Part shown: in pieces, positions 25,214-34,730 of the stretch | How the letters are laid out: the number at the start of each line of letters is the position of its first letter | How positions within the stretch are numbered: the first letter of the stretch is position 1 | Notes under the pieces: model-generated | Told to the model about the DNA's origin: nothing | What the model saw: only the letters and a program-made list of their open reading frames with translations | Database searches by the model: none | Program-made: the position numbers and the translations under genes | Source of the DNA: Lysobacterales bacterium | GTDB lineage: Bacteria > Pseudomonadota > Gammaproteobacteria > Xanthomonadales > Rhodanobacteraceae | Assembly (NCBI GenBank): GCA_016721015.1 | Contig: JADKJL010000011.1 | Span: 62,001-126,000 of the forward strand | Reading direction: 5' to 3' | DNA: 64,000 bases

Positions 25214-28200
25214 CTATTCCGCCAGGGTCAGCAACGAGGCATTGCCGCCTGCCGCCGTGGTGTTGATGGTGACCGTGCGTTCGGTGGCGAAGCGCAGCAG
25301 GTAGTGGGGTCCACCGGCTTTCGGGCCGGTGCCGGAGAGGTTCTCGCCGCCGAACGGTTGCACACCGACCACGGCGCCGACCTGGTTGCGGTTGACGTAG
25401 CAGTTGCCGACCCGGGAGCGCTTGACGATGTGGTCGATGGTGTCGTCGATGCGGCTGTGGATACCGAGGGTGAGGCCGTAGTTGGTCGCGTTGATCGCGT
25501 CGATGACCTGGTCGAGCTCGTCGGCCTTCCAGCGCAGTACGTGCAGAATCGGGCCGAAGACCTCCTTGTGCAGGATGTCGAGGCGCGGAATCTCGTAGGC
25601 GCGCGGGGCGAAGAAGGTGCCATGGTCTGCGGCTTCACCGCGGGTGACTTCGGCGATCAGGGTGGCTTCGCGATCCATGCGTGCGGCATGCTCGCTGAGC
25701 ACCTTGTGCGAGGCCTCATCGATGACCGGACCGACGTCGGTCGAGAGCAGACCCGGATCACCCATGGCCAGTTCGGCCATCGCACCCTTGAGCATGGTGA
25801 TCACCTTGTCGGCGATGTCTTCCTGCACAAACAGCACGCGCGCGGCCGAGCAGCGCTGACCAGCCGAATCGAATGCCGACGTGCACAGATCCTTGACCAG
25901 TTGTTCGGGCAGCGCGGAGGAGTCGGCGATCATCGCGTTCTGGCCGCCGGTTTCGGCGATCAGGGCGGCGATCGAGGAATCGCGTGCGGCCAGCGTGCGG
26001 TTGATCGTCCATGCCGTTTCGGTCGAGCCGGTGAAGCAGACGCCGGCCACTTCGGCTTTGGTCAGCAGCGAATTGCCGAGCACCGAGCCCTTGCACGGCA
26101 CGAACTGCAGCACGTCCTCGGGGACGCCCGCCTCGTGCAGCAGTTTGACGGCGGCATAGCCGATCAGGGTGGTCTGGTCGGCCGGTTTGGCAATCACGCT
26201 GTTGCCGGCGGCCAACGCAGCGGCGACCTGGCCCATGAAGATCGCCAGCGGAAAATTCCACGGGCTGATGCAGACGAAGACGCCGCGACCGTGCAGATAG
26301 AGCTCGTTCGATTCGCCGGTCGGGCCGGGCAGGATCTCGGGCTGGGCAAACAGCTTGCGCGCCATCGCGCCGTAATAGCGCAGGAAGTCCGCCGCCTCGC
26401 GCACTTCGGCGATCGCCGCCGACATGGTCTTGCCGGCTTCGCGCACGCACAGGGCGATGAATTCGCCGCGACGCGCTTCGAGCAGATCAGCGGTGTGTTC
26501 GAGGATCTTGGCGCGACTGACCGCAGGCAGGGCGTTCCAGCCATTATGGGCCGCAACGGCATTGCCTAGCGCCTTTTCGAGCACGCCGACATCAGCACCG
26601 CGTGAGTGGCCGATGACGCGGCGTCGATCGGCAGGGTCAGTGACTTCGCGGGCTTCGCCGGTCGGCTTGCAGCCGGGCACCAGTGGTTCGGCGAGCCACG
26701 GCTTGCGCGCCGCGTTGACGCTTTCGGCAAGCGCCTTCAGTTCGTTGTCATTGGCAAGATTGACACCCATGGAATTCTTCCGTAGTTCGCCGAACAGAGC
26801 GATCGGCTGGGGGATGCGGGGATGCGGCTTGGAATCGAGTTGGCGCACGAGTTCGCAGGGATCAGCGACGAGGTCGCGGATCGGCACATCCTCATCGACA
26901 ACGCGATTGACGAAACTTGTATTGGCGCCATTCTCAAGCAGCCGACGAACCAGATACGGCAGCAGATCCTCGTGGCTGCCGACTGGCGCATAGACCCGGC
27001 AGGGCACGTCGAGATTCTTCTTGCCGATCACTTCGCCATACAGGTCGCCACCCATGCCGTGCAGGCGCTGGTATTCGTAGGGGCGGCCACGCGCGAAATG
27101 ATGGACGGCGGCGATCGTATGCGCATTGTGGGTGGCGAACTGCGGATAGATCAGTTCCGAACCCGCTTCGAACATCTGCCTGGCGCAAGCGAGATAGGAG
27201 ACGTCGGTACTCGGCTTGCGCGTGAACACCGGATAGCCGGAAAGGCCGAGCTCCTGGGCGCGCTTGATCTCTGAATCCCAATAGGCACCCTTGACCAGGC
27301 GCACGCACCAGCGCCGGTTGGCCTTGCGCGCGCTGTCGGCGAGCCAGTCGATCACGAAAGGTGCGCGCTTCTGGTAAGCCTGGACGGCCAGACCAAACCC
27401 ATTCCAGCCTTGCAATGACGGGTGGGCGAACACCTCGCCCAGAACATCCAGCGAGAGCTCAAGACGATCGGCTTCCTCGGCATCGACGGTCATGCCGATA
27501 CCCTGGGCCATCGCCAGTTGCGCCAGTTCTAGCACGCGCGGCGTCAGCTCGGCGTGCACACGGGCCCGATTGGCGACGTCGTAACGCGGATGAATGGCCG
27601 ACAGCTTGACCGAGATCGAGGGTGCATCAAGCACATCCTGCCACGGACCACGCTTGCCGAGAGCGGTGATCGCATCGCGATAAGCCTGCATGTAACGCTC
27701 GGCATCGGCCTTGGTCAGCGCGGCTTCGCCGAGCATGTCGTAGGAATAGCGATAGCCGGCGTTGGCCTTTTGCGCCGAGCGATCCTGCGCCTCCTTGATG
27801 GTGCGGCCCATGACGAACTGATGGCCCATGATGCGCATGGCCTGACGCACGGCGAGGCGGATCACCGGTTCGCCGGCGCGGCCGACCAGACGGCGCAGTG
27901 CGCCGACGAAATTGGAGCGGGTTTCCTCGGCAAGCTGAACCAGTTCGCCGGTCAGCATCAGGCCCCACGTCGAGGCATTGACGAACAGCGATTCACTCGC
28001 ACCCACGTGTTTTTTCCAGTTCGCCTCGCCGAGCTTGTCGCGGATCAGCTTGTCCGCGGTTTCCGCATCCGGAATGCGCAGCAGGGCTTCGGCCACGCAC
28101 ATCAGCAAGACGCCTTCTTCACTGGAAAGGTCGTACTGGCGCATGAAAGATTCGACCGCGGTCTGGTCGCCGGCCTTGGCGCGGATGCGCGACACCAGAT

Positions 28201-28363
28201 CACCGGCGGCGGCAAGCACTTGCTCTCGCTCAGCCGGCGCCATGCTGGCTTCGGCGAGCAAATCGTTGATTGCCTCGGTTTCGTCTCTGGACCAGGCGGC
28301 CGTGATGCGCGAGCGCGCGGGGTCGGTTGTGCCGGGCAGCTCGGGAGAAAGGATGTCGCTCAC
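25214..28363 (-). CDS. putA: Bifunctional proline dehydrogenase / P5C dehydrogenase PutA, short form
   Basis: A 1049-residue enzyme that oxidises proline to glutamate, using FAD in the first step and NAD in the second. The N-terminal half is the proline dehydrogenase barrel (YRYSYDMLGEAALT, VKLSAIHPRY, RLVKGAYWDSEI, QFATHNAHT, YEYQRLHGMGGDLYG). The C-terminal half is the aldehyde dehydrogenase (ISPWNFPLAIFMGQ, GVCFTGSTETA, ETGGQNAMI, the catalytic Cys in SAGQRCSAARV, EVFGPILHV). There is no ribbon-helix-helix DNA-binding domain at the N-terminus and no extra C-terminal domain, so this is a type A PutA that cannot repress its own gene. The start is the GTG at 28363; the open frame upstream is non-coding. 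It is divergent from coxB and alone on its strand. Confidence 0.93.
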   Translation of the reverse strand: MSDILSPELPGTTDPARSRITAAWSRDETEAINDLLAEASMAPAEREQVLAAAGDLVSRIRAKAGDQTAVESFMRQYDLSSEEGVLLMCVAEALLRIPDAETADKLIRDKLGEANWKKHVGASESLFVNASTWGLMLTGELVQLAEETRSNFVGALRRLVGRAGEPVIRLAVRQAMRIMGHQFVMGRTIKEAQDRSAQKANAGYRYSYDMLGEAALTKADAERYMQAYRDAITALGKRGPWQDVLDAPSISVKLSAIHPRYDVANRARVHAELTPRVLELAQLAMAQGIGMTVDAEEADRLELSLDVLGEVFAHPSLQGWNGFGLAVQAYQKRAPFVIDWLADSARKANRRWCVRLVKGAYWDSEIKRAQELGLSGYPVFTRKPSTDVSYLACARQMFEAGSELIYPQFATHNAHTIAAVHHFARGRPYEYQRLHGMGGDLYGEVIGKKNLDVPCRVYAPVGSHEDLLPYLVRRLLENGANTSFVNRVVDEDVPIRDLVADPCELVRQLDSKPHPRIPQPIALFGELRKNSMGVNLANDNELKALAESVNAARKPWLAEPLVPGCKPTGEAREVTDPADRRRVIGHSRGADVGVLEKALGNAVAAHNGWNALPAVSRAKILEHTADLLEARRGEFIALCVREAGKTMSAAIAEVREAADFLRYYGAMARKLFAQPEILPGPTGESNELYLHGRGVFVCISPWNFPLAIFMGQVAAALAAGNSVIAKPADQTTLIGYAAVKLLHEAGVPEDVLQFVPCKGSVLGNSLLTKAEVAGVCFTGSTETAWTINRTLAARDSSIAALIAETGGQNAMIADSSALPEQLVKDLCTSAFDSAGQRCSAARVLFVQEDIADKVITMLKGAMAELAMGDPGLLSTDVGPVIDEASHKVLSEHAARMDREATLIAEVTRGEAADHGTFFAPRAYEIPRLDILHKEVFGPILHVLRWKADELDQVIDAINATNYGLTLGIHSRIDDTIDHIVKRSRVGNCYVNRNQVGAVVGVQPFGGENLSGTGPKAGGPHYLLRFATERTVTINTTAAGGNASLLTLAE

Positions 28364-28713
28364 GATGAGTGGGCTCTCGCAGATGCCGCGCAGTCGATCG
28401 ACCTTGGCGCGGCAGGGTTGGCTATCGACGCTACAAGGTTGCGGCAGCGCTGTAGTGTAGTGAGCGGAGCGCCCGCGGCCAAGCACCGGAATCATCACTC
28501 GGGCGGTCGATCGGCACGAATCCCTGTCAGATTGGGTGGCTTTGACCTTGCCGCTGGCGCGCAGGCTCTCTATCATTCGGAAGTTACCCGCACGTCATTT
28601 CCGTTTTGATGTGTGATCGGGTCGGTTCCCGGCCCTGTTCCGGGGTGGGACAGCTGCTGGCAGTCACCACGACTGCCCGCGGATCGATGATTCACGTATT
28701 CAAGGTGATGGCA
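28364..28713. other. Divergent putA/coxB intergenic region
   Basis: 350 bases that must hold the promoters of putA and of the cytochrome oxidase operon. TTGACC at 28542-28547 is a possible -35 for coxB, but no matching -10 stands at the right distance. No repeat or gene was recognised. Confidence 0.4.
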
Positions 28714-29622
28714 ATGATGTCAGTTGGGATCTCGCGAATGCGCCGTGTGCTTGCCGCACCGGCGGTTGTCGTCCTCGGCCTGGTTGCGAGTGCTGCAGCA
28801 AGTGCAAATCCGCAGCCGTGGCAGCTCAATATGACCCCGGGGGCCTCGCAGACGTCTCGCGAGGTCTATGACATCCATATGCTGGTGCTGTGGATCTGCG
28901 TTGCGATTGGCGTCGCCGTGTTTGGCGTGATGTTTGTCGCCATGTTCCGCTTCCGCAAGTCGAAAGGCGCCGTGCCGGCCACCTGGAGCCACAGTACCAA
29001 GCTCGAAGCGATCTGGACGATCATTCCGGTCCTGATCCTGATCGCCTGCGCCTGGCCGGCGACCAACCTGCTGATACGGATGGCGGATACCTCCGCATCG
29101 GAAATGACGATCAAGATAACCGGCTACCAGTGGAAGTGGCGCTACGAATACGTTGACTACTTCGGCAAGCAGCCAGGCATCAATTTTGTCTCGAGCCTCG
29201 AGTCGCAGGCCAATCGCACGCGTCAGCTCGGCTCTGGCATGGATCCGAGGGATATCAAAGTGGGCGATCAGGCGACTTACCTGCTGGATGTCGACAAGCC
29301 GCTCGTGCTGCCGGTGGGCGTGAAGGTGCGTTTCATCATCACCGCAGACGATGTCATCCATTCCTGGTGGGTTCCGTCACTGGGCTGGAAGCAGGATGCA
29401 ATCCCCGGAATCATCAATTCAGCCTGGACCCGGATCGACGAGCCCGGCATCTATCGCGGCCAGTGCGCCGAGCTTTGCGGTCGCGATCATGGCTTCATGC
29501 CGATCGTGATCAAGGCCTTGCCCAAGGCCGAATTCGAGCAGTGGATGACGACCCAGGCGCCTGCGCCCGCGGCCGTCGCCACTGCAACCCCGCTTGCCCC
29601 GACGACAGCCCCGCAAGGCTGA
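28714..29622 (+). CDS. coxB: Cytochrome c oxidase subunit II
   Basis: Subunit II of an aa3-type oxidase, the entry point for electrons from cytochrome c. An N-terminal signal or leader segment (VLAAPAVVVLGLVASAAASA) precedes two membrane helices and the periplasmic CuA cupredoxin domain. All CuA ligands are visible: H216 in VIHSWWVPSLG, then C251-x-E253-x3-spaced C255, H259 and M262 in CAELCGRDHGFMP. The conserved aromatic stretch YQWKWRYEY is present. There is no fused cytochrome c domain; an Ala/Pro/Thr-rich tail ends the protein. I chose the ATG at 28714 because AAGG lies eight bases upstream; ATGs at 28687 and 28738 are alternatives. It is the first gene of the cox operon. Confidence 0.93.
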   Translation: MMSVGISRMRRVLAAPAVVVLGLVASAAASANPQPWQLNMTPGASQTSREVYDIHMLVLWICVAIGVAVFGVMFVAMFRFRKSKGAVPATWSHSTKLEAIWTIIPVLILIACAWPATNLLIRMADTSASEMTIKITGYQWKWRYEYVDYFGKQPGINFVSSLESQANRTRQLGSGMDPRDIKVGDQATYLLDVDKPLVLPVGVKVRFIITADDVIHSWWVPSLGWKQDAIPGIINSAWTRIDEPGIYRGQCAELCGRDHGFMPIVIKALPKAEFEQWMTTQAPAPAAVATATPLAPTTAPQG

Positions 29623-29652
29623 TTCCGTTCTAGAATTCTTGAGGTAGAGGCA

Positions 29653-31272
29653 ATGGCCCACGCTGCCGTCCACGACACCCACGACACCCACGACCACAAG
29701 CCGCAGGGCTTTCTGCATCGCTGGTTGTTCACGACCAACCACAAGGACATCGGTACGTTGTACCTGGTGTTCGCGTTGGTCATGTTCTTCACCGGCGGCT
29801 CGATGGCGATGATCATCCGTGCCGAGCTGTTCGAGCCCGGCATGCAGCTCGTGCAGCCGGAATTCTTCAATCAGATGACCACGATCCATGCACTGATCAT
29901 GATCTTCGGCGCGGTCATGCCGGCCTTTGTCGGCCTCGGCAACTGGATGATCCCGATGCAGATCGGTGCGCCGGACATGGCCTTGCCGCGCATGAACAAC
30001 TGGTCATTCTGGATCTTGCCGTTCGCCTTCCTGCTCCTGCTCTCGACCCTGTTCATGCCGGGTGCCGGCCCGCAGGGTGGCTGGACGCTGTATCCGCCGC
30101 TGTCGTTGCAGGGGGGCAACAGCATCGCCTTCGTCATCCTCGCCATCCACATGATGGGTATCAGCTCGATCATGGGCGCGATCAACATCATCGCGACCAT
30201 CCTCAACATGCGCGCGCCTGGCATGGATCTGCTGAAGATGCCGATCTTCTCCTGGTCGTGGTTGATCACGGCGTTCCTTCTTATTGCGGTGATGCCGGTG
30301 CTGGCCGGTGCGGTGACCATGCTGCTGACCGACAAGTACTTCGGTACCAGCTTCTTCAATGCCGCCGGCGGCGGTGATCCGGTCATGTTCCAGCACATCT
30401 TCTGGTTCTTCGGTCATCCCGAGGTCTACATCATGATCCTGCCGGCATTCGGCATTGTCAGCGAGATCATTCCGACCTTCTCGCGCAAGCCCTTGTTCGG
30501 CTACCAGGCCATGGTCTACGCGCTGGCTTCGATCGCCTTCCTGTCGTTCATCGTCTGGGCCCACCACATGTTCACGGTCGGCATGCCGCTCGGTGGCGAG
30601 ATCTACTTCATGTACGCGACGATGCTGATCGCGATTCCAACGGGCGTGAAGGTATTCAACTGGGTGACCACGATGTGGGAAGGCTCACTGACCTTCGAGA
30701 CGCCGATGCTGTTCGCCATCGCGTTCGTCATCCTGTTCACGATCGGTGGCTTCTCGGGACTCATGCTGGCCATCGTGCCGGCCGACTTCCAGTACCAGGA
30801 CACCTATTTCGTCGTCGCCCATTTCCACTACGTGCTGGTGACCGGTGCGATCTTCGCGATCATGGCGGCCGCCTACTACTGGCTGCCGAAATGGTCGGGC
30901 AACATGTACAGCGAGCGCTGGGGCAAGATCCATTTCTGGATGAGCGTGATCTCGGTCAACGTATTGTTCTTCCCGCAGCACTTCCTTGGCCTGGCCGGCA
31001 TGCCGCGCCGCATCCCCGACTACAACATCGCCTTTGCCGACTTCAACATGATCAGTTCGATCGGCGGGTTCTGGTTCGGCGCAAGCCAGCTGCTGTTTGT
31101 CGGCGTCATCGTGCACGCCGTGTTTTTCTCGAAGAACCGCGCGACGATGCAGGTCTGGGAAGGTGCGCGTGGTCTCGAATGGACGGTGCCTTCGCCTGCG
31201 CCGTACCACACCTTCAGCGTGCCGCCGGTAATTGATGACTCCATGCTCGCGCATGGGGATGTTACGCATTAG
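29653..31272 (+). CDS. ctaD: Cytochrome c oxidase subunit I
   Basis: The 539-residue catalytic subunit of the aa3 oxidase, reducing oxygen to water and pumping protons. Twelve membrane helices are expected. Metal ligands are all present: H79 (TTIHALIMIFG) and H392 for low-spin haem a, H390 for haem a3 (both in VVAHFHYVL), and H255, H304 and H305 for CuB. HPEVY supplies the cross-linked Tyr259. The N-terminus is His/Asp-rich (AAVHDTHDTHDHKP), a common feature of this subunit. The ATG at 29653 follows GAGG. It lies 30 bases after coxB and is followed by a hairpin at 31312-31335. Confidence 0.95.
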   Translation: MAHAAVHDTHDTHDHKPQGFLHRWLFTTNHKDIGTLYLVFALVMFFTGGSMAMIIRAELFEPGMQLVQPEFFNQMTTIHALIMIFGAVMPAFVGLGNWMIPMQIGAPDMALPRMNNWSFWILPFAFLLLLSTLFMPGAGPQGGWTLYPPLSLQGGNSIAFVILAIHMMGISSIMGAINIIATILNMRAPGMDLLKMPIFSWSWLITAFLLIAVMPVLAGAVTMLLTDKYFGTSFFNAAGGGDPVMFQHIFWFFGHPEVYIMILPAFGIVSEIIPTFSRKPLFGYQAMVYALASIAFLSFIVWAHHMFTVGMPLGGEIYFMYATMLIAIPTGVKVFNWVTTMWEGSLTFETPMLFAIAFVILFTIGGFSGLMLAIVPADFQYQDTYFVVAHFHYVLVTGAIFAIMAAAYYWLPKWSGNMYSERWGKIHFWMSVISVNVLFFPQHFLGLAGMPRRIPDYNIAFADFNMISSIGGFWFGASQLLFVGVIVHAVFFSKNRATMQVWEGARGLEWTVPSPAPYHTFSVPPVIDDSMLAHGDVTH

Positions 31273-31311
31273 TTTGTGCGTTCATCCTTGAACGCAGAGC
31301 GAGTAGAAGAA

Positions 31312-31335
31312 GCGGCCATCCGTGGCCGCACTTTT
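31312..31335 (+). terminator. Hairpin with T-run after ctaD
   Basis: GCGGCCA (31312-31318) pairs with TGGCCGC (31323-31329) around a TCCG loop, followed by ACTTTTA. It lies in the 150-base gap between ctaD and ctaG. A partial terminator here would give more of the structural subunits than of the assembly factor. Confidence 0.6.
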
Positions 31336-31422
31336 AGAGTGAAGCTTTGCTTTGTTTGGGTTTTTGGCCAGATTGTTCAAGCAAAGCCAAATCGGTTTAG
31401 GTGATCCGCCATTGTTGAGTCC

Positions 31423-32040
31423 ATGACTGCAGAAACTACAACGCCTGACCCAAAAAAGCCTGCGAAGCATGATGCGCGTGGAATTGCGCGGACTGCGCTT
31501 GCGGTGGTCGCGGCTTCGTTCCTGTTCGGGTTTGCGATGGTGCCGATTTATCGGATTGCCTGCGAACACGTGCTTGGCATCAAGCTGTCCGGCGAGGCGG
31601 CCGATGCCGCTCAGGTCGCGCTGATGACGGTCGATGAGTCGCGCACGGTCGCGGTCGAATTCGTGACCAGCGTCAACAGCAAATTGCCATGGGATTTCAA
31701 GGCCGAGAAGGTGCGCGTCAATGTCCATCCCGGTGCCTTGACCGAAGTCTGGTTCGATGCGACCAACCAATCGGGCGCGGCGATTGTCGGCAATGCCGTG
31801 CCGAGCGTGGCGCCGAGCGAGGCGTCGCCGTATTTCAACAAGACCGAATGTTTCTGCTTTACCGAGCAGACGCTGCAGGCCGGTGAATCACGGCGCATGC
31901 CGGTGCGCTTCGTCGTTGATCCACAATTGCCGAAGGCGACCACCACCTTGACGCTTTCCTACACGTTCTACGCGAACGAGCTGGCAACCAGGCAGTTGGG
32001 CCTGATGTCGGCGCTGCCTGCCGGCATCGCGAAAAACTGA
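31423..32040 (+). CDS. ctaG: Cytochrome c oxidase assembly protein CtaG (Cox11)
   Basis: A 205-residue copper chaperone that delivers copper to the CuB site of subunit I. One N-terminal membrane helix (TALAVVAASFLFGFAMVPIY) anchors a periplasmic immunoglobulin-like domain. The copper-binding motif CFCF is present in NKTECFCFTEQTLQAGE, followed by MPVRFVVDPQLP, both diagnostic of Cox11. Length is normal for bacterial members. The ATG at 31423 is the only good start. It lies between subunits I and III, the usual place in proteobacterial cox operons. Confidence 0.93.
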   Translation: MTAETTTPDPKKPAKHDARGIARTALAVVAASFLFGFAMVPIYRIACEHVLGIKLSGEAADAAQVALMTVDESRTVAVEFVTSVNSKLPWDFKAEKVRVNVHPGALTEVWFDATNQSGAAIVGNAVPSVAPSEASPYFNKTECFCFTEQTLQAGESRRMPVRFVVDPQLPKATTTLTLSYTFYANELATRQLGLMSALPAGIAKN

Positions 32041-32071
32041 CCTACACCTTTGAGTCCGGGGTTCCAAGATC

Positions 32072-32944
32072 ATGGCGCAAACACACGATGCGTATTACGT
32101 CCCACACGGCAGTCATTGGCCGATCGTCGGGTCGCTCGGTTTGTTCAGTACGGCAATCGGTGCCGCCAACTGGATGAACGGCGGCAGCGGGTTGACCACC
32201 TCGCCCCTGTTCTTCCTCGGCTTGGCGATCATCGCCTTCATGATGTTTGGCTGGTTCGGCACGGTCATCCGTGAGTCGGTTGCCGGCAATTACAACAAGC
32301 AGGTCGATGTTTCGTTCCGCATGGGCATGATGTGGTTCATCTTCTCGGAAGTCATGTTCTTCGGTGCATTCTTTGGCGCATTGTTCTATGCGCGCATGTT
32401 CTCGGTGCCGTGGATCGGTGGCGAAGGCCATGGGGCGTTGACCAACTACTATCTCTGGCAGGATTACATGCCGAGCTGGCCGACCAATGGTCCCGGCAAT
32501 ATCGGCGGCAACTTCGAGACGATACCGGCCTGGCATCTGCCGCTGGTCAATACCCTGCTCCTGCTCAGCTCGGGCGTGACGATCACCTTTGCCCACCATG
32601 CCTTGCGTGCCGGCTATCGTCGCGCCCTGCTGGTATGGCTGGCCGCCACGATCGCGCTCGGCGCGGCATTCCTGTACTTCCAGGCCACCGAATACATGGA
32701 GGCCTACCACCAGCTCAATCTCACCCTCGGCAGTGGCATCTACGGCTCGACCTTCTTCATGCTGACGGGTTTCCACGGTGCGCATGTCACGCTCGGCACG
32801 ATCATGCTGACGGTGATGTGGTTCCGCTGCGCCAAGGGACATTTCACCAAGGACAACCATTTCGGATTCGAAGCGGTCGCCTGGTACTGGCATTTTGTCG
32901 ACGTGGTCTGGCTCGGCTTGTTTGTGTTTGTGTATGTGCTGTAG
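32072..32944 (+). CDS. ctaE: Cytochrome c oxidase subunit III
   Basis: A 290-residue membrane subunit with seven helices that stabilises the catalytic core and supports proton uptake. Family marks include YYVPHGSHWPIVGSLGLF at the N-terminus, SEVMFFGAFFGALFYARM, the central QATEYMEAYHQLN, FFMLTGFHGAHVTLGTIML, and AVAWYWHFVDVVWLGLFVFVY at the end. The Glu in SEVMFF is the conserved lipid-site acidic residue. The ATG at 32072 lies 31 bases after ctaG. Convergent with the small DUF2909 gene downstream. Confidence 0.95.
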   Translation: MAQTHDAYYVPHGSHWPIVGSLGLFSTAIGAANWMNGGSGLTTSPLFFLGLAIIAFMMFGWFGTVIRESVAGNYNKQVDVSFRMGMMWFIFSEVMFFGAFFGALFYARMFSVPWIGGEGHGALTNYYLWQDYMPSWPTNGPGNIGGNFETIPAWHLPLVNTLLLLSSGVTITFAHHALRAGYRRALLVWLAATIALGAAFLYFQATEYMEAYHQLNLTLGSGIYGSTFFMLTGFHGAHVTLGTIMLTVMWFRCAKGHFTKDNHFGFEAVAWYWHFVDVVWLGLFVFVYVL

Positions 32945-33032
32945 GGCCGGGAATGGATTGAGTGCCGGGAATCGAGAATGGAGAATCGGGAATGGGTAGA
33001 GCGGGTCAGCGGAAAATGCGGCTTTGCCGATT

Positions 33033-33056
33033 CCCCACTCCCCACTCCCCACTCCC
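33033..33056. repeat. Short tandem repeat (CCCCACT)3
   Basis: Three perfect copies of CCCCACT plus CCC in the gap between the convergent ctaE and DUF2909 genes, preceded by purine-rich near-repeats of GGGAAT(C/G)G. It is an intergenic low-complexity tract with no assigned role. Confidence 0.55.
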
Positions 33057-33060
33057 GCGT

Positions 33061-33264
33061 TCAAAGACCGTGCGGCTGGATGAAGCCGGTCAGCAAGCCG
33101 ATCATGATCAGCACGATCAACAATACCGAAAGCGCGATGCGCCGGGTCAGGGCCTTGACCGTGCGGTCGCTGCCGCCTTTGTCGGTCATCATGTAGAACA
33201 TGCCGGCGCCCAGATTCCAGACGATGGCTATGAGGAAAACGACGATCACGATCTTGCTGGTCAT
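33061..33264 (-). CDS. DUF2909 twin transmembrane protein of the cox cluster
   Basis: A 67-residue protein with two membrane helices: KIVIVVFLIAIVWNLGAGMFY and, after a charged loop (TDKGGSDRTVKALTRRI), ALSVLLIVLIMIGLLTGF. This is the DUF2909 family, a small protein found beside cytochrome c oxidase genes in gammaproteobacteria. Its biochemical role is not established; position suggests oxidase assembly or stability. It runs opposite to the rest of the cluster, as in other genomes, and is divergent from SURF1 with 48 bases between starts. The frame is open much further upstream, but the ATG at 33264 begins the family sequence. Confidence 0.85.
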   Translation of the reverse strand: MTSKIVIVVFLIAIVWNLGAGMFYMMTDKGGSDRTVKALTRRIALSVLLIVLIMIGLLTGFIQPHGL

Positions 33265-33312
33265 GCTGGCATTCCGTGGCGAGCCGAATAGCCCACGCAG
33301 CGGCCGATTATA

Positions 33313-34056
33313 GTGTCTGTCGGCGGTAATCGACGCTGGATCCGACCCTCGTGGCTGGCGATCGTTCTCGTTTGCGTCGGAGTTGGATTGTTTGCGTGGC
33401 TCGGTCTCTGGCAGTTGCATCGCGCGGTCGAGAAAGAAGCCCTGCTCGCTGCCTTCGCCGGGGCGGCCGATCGACCGCCGGTGTCTCTTGCCAGGGCGCG
33501 CCAGGCGCCCGTCGGAGAGGTCTATCCACACGTGCGTGTGGGTGGCCGCTACGATGCGACGCACACCTATCTGCTGGATGACCAGGTGCGCAGCAGTCGC
33601 CAGGGCGTCGTCGTTTTCACTGCGTTCGCGCCGAATGATGGCGCCTTGCCGTTGCTGGTCAATCGAGGCTTCATGCCCCGCGACGAGAACGCGGCCATTC
33701 CGAAAATTCCGCCGCTATCCGCGGATGTGGTGGAATTGAGCGGCTTGTATGCGCCGCCACCGGGCTCGGCCCTGCGCATCGGGGGTAACGCCCTGCCGGC
33801 GCAGCAGCAATGGCCGAAGCTGTTCATCTACGTCGATACCGCGGAAATCGGCGAGGATCTCGGCCATCCAATTGATACTCGCGTGCTCATGCTCGATGCC
33901 GATGGCGCTTCCGGATTCGAGCGCGGATGGACACCGCAGATCATTCCACCCGAAAAGCATCGCGGTTACGCGTTCCAGTGGTTCAGTTTTCTGGTCGCCA
34001 CTCTCGTCATCTTCATCACGCTGCATTGGCGGCGCGAAAAGCCAGGTATCCCATGA
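33313..34056 (+). CDS. SURF1 family cytochrome oxidase biogenesis protein
   Basis: A 247-residue SURF1 homologue, which binds or positions haem a during assembly of subunit I. It has the two-helix topology: helix one near residues 13-33 (WLAIVLVCVGVGLFAWLGLWQLHRA) and helix two near 220-240. The periplasmic domain in between carries VGGRYDATHTYLLDDQ and LLVNRGFMPRDE, both family-typical. HRGYAFQWFSF before the second helix is the other conserved element. The start is a GTG at 33313 close to the divergent DUF2909 gene. The stop overlaps the next start (ATGA), so the two are translationally coupled. Confidence 0.9.
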   Translation: MSVGGNRRWIRPSWLAIVLVCVGVGLFAWLGLWQLHRAVEKEALLAAFAGAADRPPVSLARARQAPVGEVYPHVRVGGRYDATHTYLLDDQVRSSRQGVVVFTAFAPNDGALPLLVNRGFMPRDENAAIPKIPPLSADVVELSGLYAPPPGSALRIGGNALPAQQQWPKLFIYVDTAEIGEDLGHPIDTRVLMLDADGASGFERGWTPQIIPPEKHRGYAFQWFSFLVATLVIFITLHWRREKPGIP

Positions 34057-34604
34057 CACAAACACGAAACCGCAAGCGCGTGCAGCTTGTCCTGATTGGA
34101 GCAATATTCGCGGTGCCGCTGGTGCTGGCTGCATTTCTTGCAAGCAGTGGCTGGGTTCCCGGCGCACGCAGTTTTGGCGAAGGAATCGTGCCGCAACGAT
34201 CGGTCGAGAGCGTGCTCGTCACGCTCTCCGACGGCTCCCGTCTCGACTGGCATGATCCGGACTGGCGCTGGAGTCTGGTTGCCATTCCAGGCCGCCACTG
34301 CGCGACCCATTGTCTGGGCACGCTCGACCTGATGCATCGGGCGCGCATCTCGCTCAACCAGAACTCCAATCGCGTGCGCTTGATCTACCTGGGTACGCCG
34401 CCGACCGGCGCCCAAGCCGATGCATTGATGGGAACCTGGCTGGTGGGCAAGGATCCCGGCGATGGTTTCGCCGAGTGGAAGCCGGATGTCGAAGATGGCG
34501 TCGCTGCGGTGCTGGTCAAGCCGGATGGAACCGCCCTGACCTTTTATCCCAGCGGATTTGATGCCAATGGCCTGCGCAAGGATCTGGCCAAGGTCACCAA
34601 GTGA
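34053..34604 (+). CDS. SCO1/SenC-like membrane protein of the cox cluster
   Basis: A 183-residue protein with one N-terminal membrane helix (QLVLIGAIFAVPLVLAAFLA) and a thioredoxin-like periplasmic part. C83-A-T-H-C87 lies in IPGRHCATHCLGTL, a CxxxC spacing as in SCO copper chaperones, though the overall sequence is divergent. The corresponding gene in Pseudomonas cox clusters is usually called hypothetical. The role is probably copper delivery or thiol reduction for the CuA site. The ATG at 34053 overlaps the SURF1 stop. The ctaA gene that commonly comes next is missing; ctaB follows after 126 bases. Confidence 0.75.
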   Translation: MTQTRNRKRVQLVLIGAIFAVPLVLAAFLASSGWVPGARSFGEGIVPQRSVESVLVTLSDGSRLDWHDPDWRWSLVAIPGRHCATHCLGTLDLMHRARISLNQNSNRVRLIYLGTPPTGAQADALMGTWLVGKDPGDGFAEWKPDVEDGVAAVLVKPDGTALTFYPSGFDANGLRKDLAKVTK

Positions 34605-34730
34605 GCCAGGACAGTCGTGCCGCTGGCCGTGTACCGGCATTTCGCCGCGCGTGACCTCGCCCGCGCCAGCGGATAGGGTGGACGCGAATACCAACTCTCA
34701 GAATACCTACTCCCAAGACTTCCCAATCCG